The notes below the pieces were generated by a model, which saw only the letters and a list, made by a program, of their open reading frames with translations, ran no database searches and had not been told where the DNA came from. A stretch of DNA of 64,000 nucleotides, from assembly GCA_021234155.1 (NCBI GenBank), contig JAJEKV010000242.1:186001-250000 (forward strand), in the 5' to 3' direction. Positions 35,600-47,004 of this stretch are shown piece after piece. Each line of letters opens with the position of its first letter. Within the stretch, counting starts at the first letter, position 1. The DNA comes from Isoetes taiwanensis. Its lineage: Eukaryota; Streptophyta; Lycopodiopsida; Isoetales; Isoetaceae. Position numbers and translations under genes: made by a program.

Positions 35600-36941
35600 A
35601 CATATATATGTAGTTCCCATTTCTGTTTGATTTCTGTTTGAGGGTAATATTTTTTCCCCAGCAAAAAACCTGGGAGAGACACGTGTTTTTGAAAAAGAAT
35701 AAATGAAAATAAAAAGGAAAATTTGATGGGATTCCTTACTTTGGAAGCAATCCTCTGCTCTGGATCTGTCGCGACCGCTTGAAGGTGGCGGTGGACAGCT
35801 TGATCCGGCATTTGCTATATAAGAAGTGCTGCCCACTCTATAATTCTGAAATCGGTTGCTCAAATCGGCTCTGCCCCTTCGATTGCTTCCAAGTAAGTCT
35901 ACTCTTACTTCCAATTGAGTCGAGTTCGATTCCTTCTCTTTTTATGCAATGTTTTCCTTGAATCCAAACACAAACTTGGTATGGCCGTTGCTATGGCGTT
36001 GGTCTGTGCACTAAGGGCATAAATATAGTCTTGCTTGTGAGTTTTGTTCAGAGGTCTTACCTCTTTGTGGAATCAAAACATGAATAGAACACATTGGGAA
36101 ACCGATTTCTAGGATTATAACTGGAGATAACTGAACTACATAATGAAAGGAGCGTACCTGCGAGAACATACACAAATAGAGCAAAAAAAATGGCAAAAAA
36201 AATAAGCTAGGCAGGCAAATACGACTCTCTAGGCACATAGCTGAAGCTTGGGCTTTGCCTGTGCAAAACGACCACATTTGAACTGGCTATGGCAATGGCC
36301 ATGGCATGGAAGGAAAAAAATGGGGCTGGTGGAAAGATGGAATAGGTCCAGATGCGGGGGACTTAGTTCAGATCAATCACTTTTTAGTACAGGGAAAGCT
36401 TTGAATGACAGAGCTCTTATTTGCACATTACTTAGAGTTATGAATTCTATACAACTGCTAGGTACTGCCAGACTATACATCAGGGGATATACATCAGGGG
36501 AATCCCCTTCTCTATTATTTCTCAGAATAAATTGAATGCCAATCGGGGCCGCTTTAGCACAGATGCAAGCCTCTGGTAAGCCACAGCTTTTATTTGAAAA
36601 TGAAATAAGGCTATAGCTTGTGTTGGCCCAAAAGAGTAAAGGACTTTTGAACACAGTAAATTTAACTGTATCCATGAAGGCAACAGGGATTATATATTGA
36701 GTACTTACATGGATTTTCAAGCAGAACCCATATATTCAAGCCAAAGACAAAATATTTCGTGTTGTTGGTACAGAGATTGAGTTTGATAAGAATCTTTAGG
36801 CCGGAATCCGGCTTTCTTGTGCTTCTGCCGCCATAGCTTAGCCGCCAGATCTCTGTGCTACTTCTCTGTGCTTGGCCACAAAAGAGTGGTTGAAGTGGTG
36901 AAATTCTTGAGAGATAATCATATTAATTATGGTTGATGCAG

Positions 36942-36990
36942 GTATGGCATTGGGACCAAAAGTTTTGAAAGACATAGACACCGTTATGAG
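36942..36990 (+). pseudogene. CTP synthase-like single exon
   Basis: A 49-base segment is bounded by an acceptor (GATGCAG) and a donor (GAG|GTAAGCC). It reads YGIGTKSFERHRHRYE. The ERHRHRYE block is a signature of the glutaminase-domain end of CTP synthase (UTP to CTP, using Gln and ATP). No other CTP-synthase exon was found near it, so it appears to be a captured or relic exon rather than a gene. Confidence 0.5.
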
Positions 36991-37012
36991 GTAAGCCATC
37001 TGTATTATATTT

Positions 37013-37135
37013 TTGGGTTGCCCCTAGAGGGGCAAACCCTTGTTTATGTGGGTATGTGGGCATATCCAGGTATATGCCGGCATATGCTTAGCATATGCTG
37101 GTGACTGCTCCAAACCGGGTGCGCAGATGTAAACT
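37013..37135. repeat. Foldback repeat family member 1
   Basis: It starts GGGTTGCCCC, TAGAG, GGGGCAAACCC, a hairpin, followed by GTGGG, GGCATAT and repeated TATATGC words and then GTGCGCAG. Related units occur at 40698-40850, 43052-43150 and, partly, 44387-44455. Confidence 0.65.
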
Positions 37136-37484
37136 CCTCTTTGGTCATCCAAGCCCCATTCTTCCAAGCATAGCATTCCAAGAGCATGGCAGCTAGGGAG
37201 GCTTATCCAAATTTTTTCACCTCAAGCTTAGAAGCCGTGCTCCTTGCATAAGCTCCATTCTAAAATTAAATATACGCCCCGGCTATGGCTTACCTTTGTC
37301 CTTTTCGTAAAACCAAATGGCCGTTGCTTCCCCCGCCTCGCCCTTTGACAAACATCTTGCATTCGTAACTCAATCATCCAAAATTTGTATTTTCAACTCA
37401 TCCAAAAAGTGCGTTTGAGAAGGTTTTGGGCTTGGGCATTGGAGATCTTAGGGTTTTGCCTTTGAAAGGAAGAAACCAGTTTGT

Positions 37485-37784
37485 ATGGTTGTTTCACCAA
37501 TAGCTCCTTTGGAAAGGGATGATACTCATCTTCCCAAACTAGACGATAGATTAGAGTTGTTTGATCCCACTGCCGCACCTCGCTTTACTTTTGATGTGAG
37601 AGCAGCTATAGTGAAACATTGTTTTGAAAAGAATGCTTTGAAATCAATGAGCCATCCGCCCGAGATGTAGCTATTGTTTTGGGTCTTGCAAAGAAAAAAG
37701 ATTTGCAAATAATTGGGCGCCTGGCTCTCTATTGGTTTGCTCAAGGGACAATGTTCTGGTATTTGTTTGTTCGTGGTCATGACG
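37485..37784 (+). pseudogene. Omega-3 fatty acid desaturase first exon, frameshifted (FAD3-like)
   Basis: The ATG at 37485 gives MVVSPIAPLE, then FDPTAAPRFTF, DVRAAIVKHCFEKN and SMSH. These match the N-terminal region of plant omega-3 desaturases (FDP...P.F...D.RAAIPKHC...SM). A one-base loss near 37660 shifts the frame, which then reads ARDVAIVLGLAKK and LALYWFAQGTMFWYLFV, followed by RGHD. That reaches the first half of histidine box 1, HDCGH. A donor GTAAGC follows at 37785, where plant FAD3/7 genes also have their first intron. No later exon with the other histidine boxes is seen, so this is a relic or captured exon. The start MVV resembles the ER form (FAD3). Confidence 0.7.
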
Positions 37785-39039
37785 GTAAGCAAATTTGCAT
37801 TTCTTTATCCATGTAGATGAGCTAGATCAGCTAGTAAACTTCCTTCTTTACTATTCAAGTAACTATTTAGCATCCTCATGATTTGAGATTGTCGGGCTAC
37901 AGATTCCTAATCTTCCTAATGTTTTTTCTTGCTAATACCGCCATGGAAGCTTCTCCAATAACAAAAAGCTCAATGATATTGTAGGGCATGCATTTGTCAA
38001 TCCCGTATCGCTCCATTCAACTTGATACATAATGTTTGCTTTTATCTTCTCGTATTCTTGATTGAGAAACTCCAAGGAGGTGTTGCAAAGACATTCTTGA
38101 TGTTACAGATGGCACAAGACATTATATTAGGAAGAACAATTGCAATTTGGAGCATAACGGCACACCTTATGCAAACTTAACTCATGTCCACATGTAGCAG
38201 AGAAGGAACCACCTGAAAATCTCATGCCATTGGCCAACACACAATGTAAGTTATGAACGCACGGAGATTATGATGTATTAAGTTGCTTTAGCTTATTTTA
38301 ACCAACAAACACATCTGAATTCATCTTCACTTTCACTTTTTAATGTTCTATTCCAGCATTGTAGCTCTGCAATACCATGATTGTTAAGCAGCCCATTTGA
38401 TGCTACAACCATGGTTTGCTTCTCCTTCTAGTCTAGCACATAAAATACAGTTGCCAAAGAATATGGGCATTGTGCTTCTTGATTCTACATTGCTATTTCT
38501 ATGGAGCAACATCCAGGTAAGTCATCATTGGGCTAAAATTTGCAGTTAGAGAGTTGTTGTTTTATTATGTTTATGCTAATATGGTAATCAGTCAAAGGTG
38601 CCGGGCTATGTAGCAAGCATTGACCTAGGATCATATCATTAAGAAGATATGACAATAAGAAGATGCATGTGAATGGATGTATACTTCTTAAACAAGCATA
38701 GATGCAGTTCCATCTGCATAGCATCTTGGTACCCTGTAGTATATGTAATTGGCTCCTGCTTCATTCAAGTTAGGGATCTTTGCCATCCTCCTTTTGAACT
38801 TTGTGGATATGGAATCTTTAGACTAGAAGCCACCGCTTTGGAACATCATTGCAATGCACACAGAGGAGGATAACCAGCTACTTCTCGTTGTCTTTAATTA
38901 TATGCCTAAGCGCCGCCGTAAAATCCTTATTGTATGCACTCGGTAATACTCTAGAAGCATACAACATCTTTTATGGAGCTAAGCAGAGCAAGATGTTGTG
39001 ATTTGAGTTATAGTGGTTGCTGGGATTGCAATCATTTTT

Positions 39040-39275
39040 TTGAGTGCTATGAAAGGAATTTGTGCAGTTGAATATTTTAAGAACATGAAGCAAGAGGGCA
39101 TAAAACGAGATGTAGTGACCTTGGGTCTGCCCTTACACAAGGCAGCACAAGGCAGGCTTGTGCACTACCAGTTTATGAAAGGCAAATTGGAATCTAATGC
39201 CGTCTACCAGCAGAATCTTTGAGAATTTTCATGCCCTGAATATTCTCCTTAAATGTCTTCCAAAGAGGGATGTAT
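39040..39275 (+). pseudogene. PPR-protein fragment, decayed
   Basis: The frame reads AVEYFKNMKQEGIKRDVVTL, followed after a gap by GRLVHYQFMKGKLESNAV. This resembles a plant PPR repeat (..F..M...GI.PD.VT) and the G..IH segment between repeats. After the stop, LPKRDV near 39258 would fit the next repeat. It is short and gapped. Confidence 0.4.
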
Positions 39276-39719
39276 TAAACTGATGCAATTTCGACCTCAC
39301 CTGATTTATTCCTTTCAAATCTATGCTTGATTTTCGAGAAATTTTATATGTCCACTAGGTTTCTAAGTTCGTGTTTTGACAGCTAACACATGCAACACCA
39401 AACTTGTCTTAACACACTTACACAACTAGTTATGCACATTATAACGCAACACTTTCACACAACACAATGTAATTATTCGACAACTTTTTTAAACAATAGG
39501 GAGCTAAAAGGTGACATCACTCTCACACAACACAATATAATTATCTGACAACTTTTTCAAAACACCCCTTACCCTCTTCTCCCCTTTTTGCTCAACCCAA
39601 CCAATGGAAAAAGCTCTAGAAATAGTGGCTTTGATGACTGCTTCATGATCATACATCCCTCCACTAGAAATTGGAAGTAAATATTGTCTTGCTTTTCTAA
39701 TTCATCTTGTGTAATTCTA

Positions 39720-40385
39720 AATTGGCCAATCTTGTGCTCCCTCTGCACCAACCGCAATCCCAACCCCGTGGTGCATTAAAATAAGCACCCCCAAGCACTT
39801 GCCCCATTGACAAATAATCATATACCCAGGCAGCTAGCAATCAACTCCCAGAAAGGCAAAGATTAAAAATAACATACAGGATCAACTAGCTTACCAAAAA
39901 TATTGTAGAAGCATTGCCCAAACTTGCAGTGTAGAACTAGCGTAACAAATATTTGCCCGAACTTGCACCATAGGAATTGGCATAACTTTAACATAAAAAC
40001 CTCGCTATTCACCGCCCCTTTGCACCTGGCCCATTCCTACTCTCCTCCATATCTTATGTAAAAGTTGACTAAGCAAATCCTCAAAGTCCATGTATAAAAA
40101 TTATTAGCATAGCTTCTAAATTGGGTAAAAGTTGACTAAGCAAATCCTCAAAGTCCATGTATAAAAATTATCCCTCTACACCAACCCCAACTCCAACCCT
40201 AGTGGCACATCAAAATAAGTCCCCCTTTGCGCCTGCCCCATCGACAACTAATTTATATAGCTACGCAACTATCAATCAACTCCAAGAAAGAGAAAGATTA
40301 AAAATAACAATTTTTCAAAAACAACTAGTTTGCCAAAAACACCGTAGAAGCGTTGCCCGAACTTGCACTGTAGAACTAGCGTAAT
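39720..40385. repeat. Diverged tandem duplications
   Basis: About 210 bases at 39735-39935 recur in diverged form at 40175-40383, sharing AAGATTAAAAATAACA and TGTAGAACTAGCGTAA. Between them a 67-bp unit with AAGTTGACTAAGCAAATCC, ending in CCATGTATAAAAATTA, occurs twice (40057-40106 and 40124-40173). No gene is visible here. Confidence 0.75.
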
Positions 40386-40697
40386 TCTGGAGCCAATTTC
40401 AAATTTAGAAAACAAAAATAGCAATAAAAAATCGAATTCATTGAATCTTGGAGAACCGGGCTACAATGCGTGCATGTGTTGAGCCCCGATAAAGAAAACT
40501 AAGATACCAATGAAATCATCATTCTTGCTTCTCGTCTTTCGATATGTTCAAGGTTTGAATGGAACCAATGGATTGTGTTTCTTTTTCCTATTTGCAACAT
40601 TCAATTTGTGAGTTATTAGCGTATTTGAATGCCTTGCCTTATGAATTATGAATTGGGCATGGAAATAGCATTCCACTGATATGTTTGAGTCCAGTTT

Positions 40698-40850
40698 TTT
40701 GGGTTGCCCCTAAGGGGAAAACCCTTATCCATGTGGGTTTGTGGCATATTCCAAGTATATGTCAGTATATGCTCGAAAACATGACTTTGAAGTGTGATTT
40801 AAGCCATTTCACTCTCGGGTCACGGAGGGCAACCCTCCGTGCGCAGCACC
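40698..40850. repeat. Foldback repeat family member 2
   Basis: GGGTTGCCCCTAAGGGGAAA opens the unit, as at 37013. It ends with CGGAGGGCAACCCTCCG, a second perfect hairpin, then GTGCGCAGCACCTTG, which is shared with 44398-44420. Confidence 0.65.
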
Positions 40851-42045
40851 TTGTTTATCAAGTTATATCCTTGAAAACCATGAAACTGTTTGCCTATATT
40901 GGATGCCTATGAAGCAAATGAATTGGATTATGCATATGTAAAGGTTCGTTTGCTTCATTTTGAGAACTTCCTGGTTGTTGTAGACTTCAATTTAATATAT
41001 TTTAAACTTCCTGCCAGTTCTTAGCTCTCTTAATTTTTGGATTCAGCTATATTGCAAAAATGTGTATATTTAGTGGTCTACATCTGTAGGTAACAGCATC
41101 TACATGGACAACACCCTACTTGTGAGTGATTTATCACATGTTAACATTGTTTTATCGGATCGATCACGCATGAATATCTGAGTCTGTGCTTTATTTCAGC
41201 AAATAGAGACATACTTTCCTGTTGCTACACACATATAGATATGTAAATCAGCTGAACAGTCAACATGGAGAATCTCTTGCAACCAGGATTGAGTTCTTTC
41301 TGTAAAATGCTCTCAGGTCATTTATTTTTTATCGTCTTTTTTCAGTGTATATTTTTTTTTACCTGTTGTTGTGCACTAGTTACCATATATGGTGAAGTTG
41401 GCCAACATCCTATAATTGAATCAAATGTTCTGTCTTTGAAAGAGGATATGCTAGGATTCATCAGGAATAGGTTCATGACATATTTTATGCCAAACAAAAA
41501 AAACTTAGGAATTCCAATTATGTGTATACTAGGTTTTTTTATTGCATAAGAATAGGTGGCCTTTTATGAATTTTTAAGATAGAGATATTGGATCAGACAC
41601 ACTAATATTGCATGTGACTGCATGTTTTATGGAGAATGGTAGAAGACAAAGTCTATATGCACATCATATGAGCCCTTCAATTGGTTCTCCAGGAGTCGTT
41701 ACCACGAAGGTCCTTTGCATTATTTATAAATTCCATTAAGCCTACCCTAAAAGTCTCAAGTAATTATGTTAGGGAATCAATCACATGCTTCTGTTGTTCA
41801 AGGCTTTAAATGCAAAGGAATTGTTCTGGTGAAAAACATTGTTTCACATGTCATCAACATTGAAACAAAAAATTCAGATACTTTGTTTTATTTTGGATGG
41901 TGTAGCAACATTCATATGGGATTAAAGCACAATTAGTGATATCCTGAGCAAAGGAATTTACCGTAGAGTTCTTCACAAAAAATTGATGTTTTGTGCAAAG
42001 TAGTCTATCATGAACAAAGTAGTCTCTTCATGAATAAAAATTAAG
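40851..42045. other. Gene-free region
   Basis: AT-rich sequence in which I see no gene or clear repeat. The 94-codon ORF at 41265-41549 has a hydrophobic middle but no recognisable domain, and its base composition is like the flanks. Confidence 0.5.
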
Positions 42046-42049
42046 GCAA

Positions 42050-42285
42050 AAAACGTACAAGGGTTTAGTCTAGTAGTAACACACTAGGTCTAGCAACTGT
42101 AGGTCTTGAGTTCGAAACCGCCCACAATCGCACTTTGAACTGGGTGTCAAAACCCACAAATGTAATGTAAAGTAGTTGGGGGCAGAGCCCAATCAACTAA
42201 TGTAGTGTGGTGTGGTCACATGTCCAGTTGGATGCTGCCTAGTGGCGTGACGTAAAAATACTATCTATCTATTTATTGTGTTGAA
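42050..42285 (+). mobile_element. tRNA-derived SINE
   Basis: An A-box-like TTTAGTCTAGTAGTAAC is followed about 35 bases later by a B-box-like GAGTTCGAAACC, the spacing of a Pol III promoter. A non-tRNA body and a simple-repeat 3' tail (CTATCTATCTATTT) follow. It is not a functional tRNA gene, since no full cloverleaf is seen. No target duplication was identified. Confidence 0.65.
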
Positions 42286-42922
42286 TAGTTTGGGATTTGC
42301 ATCTTTTTTTTTCCTGAATGGTTAAACATTGATATCTAGGTTTATTAAGAATAAAGATGACACTTAACTAACTACCTGGATTGTCTTTTAAAAGTCTAAA
42401 AAATAATGTTGTGACAGCATAACTATTTATGCATCTTTTGTTGGAGGAATTACTTATTACATAATATAAGAGACTAGAATCTTCTATTGAACCATCGAAA
42501 AAGGCAAATAAAATGGAGAAGCAAATAAAAATGGACAGAGCCTTTAAGGAATCTATTGATCAAGAAGAAATTTTTGTCACTGTATCAAGTCACTCATTTG
42601 TTGTTCCGCCTTGCAAAGTTCTTATCATAACCATACAAGTTTAGATACCCGAGGTTCTATGCATCCATTAGATCTTGCATGGTGAGGTTGGGAACAACAT
42701 TTCATCCAAAAAGATTAAGCATTAGGTCCAACTTTTCAATGGTGAAGGTAGTATGACGATTATGGAAGTATCTAAGGTTGAAGAAAAAATGAGAAGTTTA
42801 ATGTCAACTCTAGATCGCGTGTTTTGAATCCGCGGTCATAGCAGCCATAGGTATACTGGGAATACAATGGTTTTTGACCGCAACACTAGTAAGTGATTAG
42901 GTAGAGGATAGAGGGTTGAGAA

Positions 42923-42973
42923 AGAGAAACGTTCGCGGCGGCCTTGGCCGCCGCGATAAGTTTCTTGTACTAG
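42923..42973 (+). mobile_element. GC-rich hairpin repeat, copy 2, with Helitron-like 3' end
   Basis: The 47-base unit is identical to 35553-35599. Here the hairpin (42933-42956) is followed by 13 bases and then CTAG|T at 42970-42974. A GC-rich hairpin 10-13 bases before CTRR, inserted before T, is the defining 3' end of Helitrons. No 5' TC end or Rep/helicase gene was found. A small inverted-repeat element is the alternative. Confidence 0.45.
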
Positions 42974-43051
42974 TAACGTGTGCCCTTATAGATTACATAA
43001 AAACTGATAAAATCATATAAATATAGTAAATGGGAGAACTTTTTTTTTTTT

Positions 43052-43200
43052 GAGTTGCCCCGAGCAGGGCAAACCCTTGCTCAGGTGGGTTTTTGGCATA
43101 TTCTAGGAATGCTGGTATATGCTTGAGATATTCCGAAAATCTCTCTAAACTTGCTAGCGCCCTTAAACTGCCGGTCACCCTCGTTACTGTGCGAGGCCTG
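43052..43200. repeat. Foldback repeat family member 3
   Basis: GAGTTGCCCC, GAGCA, GGGCAAACCCTTGC followed by GTGGGTTTTTGGCATATTC and TGGTATATGC, as in the units at 37013 and 40698. Confidence 0.65.
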
Positions 43201-43542
43201 TAGTTGCTCTTCTTACCGTGTAACTGGAACAAGATATGGCAGACCTACTCGAACTGGGCAATTATTCTGCTTACATCTTTCGTTTTTTTGCAGTAGCTCG
43301 ATTAGAACCTAGTCGTTCATGCTTCTGTTCTCAAAACATCAGTGCACCTTAGCATCAGTTCTGTTGCATTTTTCATATCCCTTTTTTACTGTGTATTAAT
43401 GTTTTTAAGCTTGCCAGATAATGCATGTAGAGCAAACAGAGCAAACCGCAACTGTGGTAAACTTCTTTCTTATTTATCTATTCAATAGCTCGTTGTTCCC
43501 CTTGTGTTGACATTTGATGTAACTTTATTTCCTTTTCTGCAG

Positions 43543-44005
43543 GCTCCGATTTCTTAGAGATCGATGGAGAATGTCAGGAAGAAGGTGAGATTGATGTGTG
43601 AGCAAGGATATTTGTCAGAGTATTCTATCCACGACTTTTTAGAGGTCGTTACTGCAAGAGGGCAACAACTAATGGAGAAGCCTCAGGACTTGGTCAGCAG
43701 CCGGGCATGTGTTGCAGACCTTTGAGAATTAGAAAATGCATGTCCTACAGACAAAGATCGACCTCAATTAATCAGCAACCCTTTAGGCGTTATTGAGCAG
43801 CAGTGTGTGACCACAGTTGAAGAGGAATCACCTAACACAAATAAAAATTTTGAACAATCCTGGGCTATCAGCGGGGAAGCTGTGACATTTTTTGTCCCAG
43901 CATTCACAAAACCAACTCGAGGGCCTCGGCAAAGTACTCTGAAATATCTTCTTGAACTGACCCAAGTGAATGGTCCAAGATTTGCCTTCTTTTCAAGTCC
44001 AGGTA
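43543..44005 (+). pseudogene. Unrecognised gene exon with one premature stop
   Basis: A strong acceptor (CCTTTTCTGCAG) precedes GSDFLEIDGECQEEGEIDV. After a one-base shift the frame runs from 43564: CEQGYLSEYSIHDFLEVVTA, then DLVSSRACVADL, TGA (43723-43725, expected CGA), ELENACPTDKDRPQLIS, and GEAVTFFVPAFTKPTRGPRQ to GPRFAFFSSPG. A donor (CAG|GTACAC) follows at about 44005. A likely next exon, 44150-44245, reads AHAALMAEIRAKRHPAAYTL. Intron signals and even amino-acid use indicate a former host gene. I do not recognise the family. Confidence 0.5.
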
Positions 44006-44386
44006 CACAAAAAAAAGTAATGCATACGATACTTTTATTTTCACATATTCTTCTATGCAAAAGAATTTGAAAGAAGAATAGGGAGGGGAAGAGAAAGCGT
44101 TGCTTCTGGATCCTGGCAGAAAAAACTCAGGGTTTTGTTTTTCTAGGTAGATTATGTACTTGGAACCAAAGGCAATGTGAAGCACACGCCGCATTGATGG
44201 CAGAGATCAGGGCTAAGAGGCATCCTGCTGCATATACTCTATTGTAGGTACTACTTATCTCCTTATGTTTACTTCAATTTGCAAGCTATCATATAATGTA
44301 TAATACAGAACAAGTAACCCAAGCACTGGTCAAACCTGAACAAACCCATTTTCTACAAAAATCATGAAAACACAATCTCGGGCCAC

Positions 44387-44455
44387 CGAAGGGCAATCCC
44401 TCGTGCGCAGCACCTTGTTTTTTTACGAGGTTTGCCCAAAGGGAGGTGCAACATT
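44387..44455. repeat. Foldback repeat family, partial member 4
   Basis: GGGCAATCCCTCGTGCGCAG and CACCTTGTTT match the end of the unit at 40698-40850. GTTTGCCCAAAGGG follows. Confidence 0.5.
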
Positions 44456-44639
44456 TCTTGCAACTCTAAGGTGTCCCATATTGGATAGGTCAGCTTATAA
44501 AATTCTCTCGTTGATATATCTATTTTCCAATCTCGCATCAAGAAAAATAGAAAATAACTATGTTGTATGTCTTCTTCGACTCCTCACGCGAGTTTTTTAC
44601 CGCCATCTAAAGGGTTCTCAGTTGCAGGATTAATTATCG

Positions 44640-45502
44640 CCTTCAACTATGCCCATCCTCACTCGAGTTTCTTTATGGCCGCCATTTGGGGTGTATTATC
44701 ATTTGGAGTGTCTCATAATCCGTAATTAGACCAACCATATAAAGCATACCTCTCTCACTAGTTCTGTCCCATATAATGATACCATAGTTTCTTACCTTTA
44801 ACCATATAATTTCGAAAGGTGAGAGTGGAAGTCCATGTAGATTCAATTTGGTGAATAAGTACCCCATAAATTCACATTTGTTTGTGCTTAAACATGGCCC
44901 TCAAATTAAGCAAACTCGTCTAATCAACTAGCTTTAACATATAGAAAATTGCACGTAGACATTATAATTCAAAGTTGAGATCAAAATTTATTAAGATGTT
45001 GCCTCTACTAAACTTCCAGTCCTGTGGACCAATTAATGGGATGCAAGTGGAACTACACATAGTAGTCTAAATTCAATTTTATAGTCATAAACTTTCATAT
45101 TTTTCTTTGAAATTATTGATTTCATGACATGGGACATTTTGAGAATGTCCCATGTCAAAACCTCGTTATATAGTATGCCAAATTTTGTACAAGAATATTT
45201 AGCATAATAACAGGGGGTTACTTTTATATTTTTATACGCTTTTTCACATGGTTTCTCTATGATTTCATTGCTGTATTTGTGCAGATGTACTAAAAAGTAT
45301 TTCTAGAGTGCACTCTTTCTAAGTCGTTGATTTTGAATAAGGAATACAACAATCTTGTAGTTGCGGTCTCTCAAAGATTTGAATCCATGCAGATGTGCAT
45401 GCAATTATTTTAGAGTTTGAACAATTTACTTTAGGGTTTCAACAAATTTATTTTAGGTTTTCAAAAGTGGGGCCTTTTTCCATGACTCTATTATATCTTT
45501 AA

Positions 45503-45539
<37 letters not shown>

Positions 45540-47000
45540 ATCGGGCGAGAATCCGGATATGTCGGCATAAGGTGTGTAGCTGAGCTCTGATTGTGGGAGA
45601 AGGAAAACAAATTAGGTATTCTTAGGGCAACGCCCTTGTAGATCCTTTCTCCAGTTACAGCTGCAGTCAGACATCTCGGGCCAGGAACAATTTCTCGGTA
45701 GTTAGAAGGGGCTTTACGAATCTTTGTTGGCTTTTATGAGCTCTAGTTTTATACGTTTTCGGCTGGCTCCAGAGGTCGGCAAGGCGCTTCCAGGCTAATA
45801 ATCCACACAGCCATCATTTCCTCAGCCTTATGCTTCACATCTAGTTTCGGTAAAAATCTATAGATGTTCAAACTTGGAGGCAATGGCAAATTACACAGAT
45901 GGATTTTCTAGGGCTTTTACCATGATGTATAAAGTAGAATATGGGTTCTTGCTTAGAGAAATGCAACAGGAAAAGCAATAGTGCAAATGCTTCGTTAAAT
46001 AGATGAGCTCTTCATTAAACACCAGCAAGAAGAATGGATGCCAACTAAATTCAACTTGGGTTGCAAACTCATGGGCATTTGTTTGATACAACAGTCTCGA
46101 AATATTTTCTTAAAGATGGCGGATATAAGATAAAGCAGGGGTCTGCAACACAGGTCCCCAATTCTCAAGACTTTAAGGCTTCAGACTTATATTATCAGAG
46201 GTAATTGTTTTTTATCACTATGTGCAATTTAAGTTAATAGCATGAACTTTGTAATCCAAGACCAAGTCCTGACATCAAAACTCTCTTTGTTACAAATACA
46301 GTCTTGTTTTCGCTTTCACAACTCCAAAGAAAGCTTTACATGGGTTGGTAAGCTTTGCAGATCTAAGGCGGCAGGTGACAGCAACCATAGTCTTCCTGCC
46401 CCTGTGGAACTGATGAAACTTCCATTTTGAGCCTCTCACGAACCCAAAGCTACCACTATCTCTACTCTACCATGTAGCAACTTGTTTTCTATGTATGGGG
46501 TTTGGCTCCTATATATTATCATTTGCGCTTTAGTAATGCATTTCTAGATAAATGCTTCACAAATCCAAAGCACTACAGTCTCCCTAATGCTCCAGATGAA
46601 ACAACACAAGATAGCAACAAAATATGGGCCAGGTATCTTTGGTGATCGAATCTGGGCAGTATATAAATAAAAAGTTGTTTGTTAAAAAACATGTTTTATT
46701 TGCCATTTTGCTGGGCGGCAAAGGCCCATTGCTAAATCTGTGCCTGAATTTAGGATGTATGGCCACGAATACTTCCTGGATTTGTGTTGTGGCATCAGTT
46801 GTTCCGAACCTAGGAAATATTGCAAGTGGTGGCTATGGCTTACGAAGTCCTGTGCCTTTAAGTTTACACATATCTACATTCAAATCCCAGGAGGTATATC
46901 AGATGAAAATAGAGTTTCCTGGCCATAAAACGCCATGCTTTGTATCTAAAAGTAGCCGTGCTTGCTGTACTTGATTGTCACAGCATGAAGGTGGAGCATG
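44640..47000. other. Gene-free region with poly(A) tract
   Basis: I see no supportable gene. A run of about 38 A lies at 45500-45537 after ATTATATCTTTAAC and probably marks a retroposon 3' end, but its body is not recognised. A 15-bp unit (GCATGAAGGTGGA) is repeated three times at 46982-47018. Confidence 0.5.
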
Positions 47001-47004
47001 AAGG

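Noticed and set aside
41265-41549. Small membrane protein ORF
   Set aside because: One hydrophobic stretch only, base composition of the flanks, no upstream context or splice evidence.
42050-42130. Functional tRNA gene
   Set aside because: A and B boxes exist but no complete acceptor stem or cloverleaf can be drawn.
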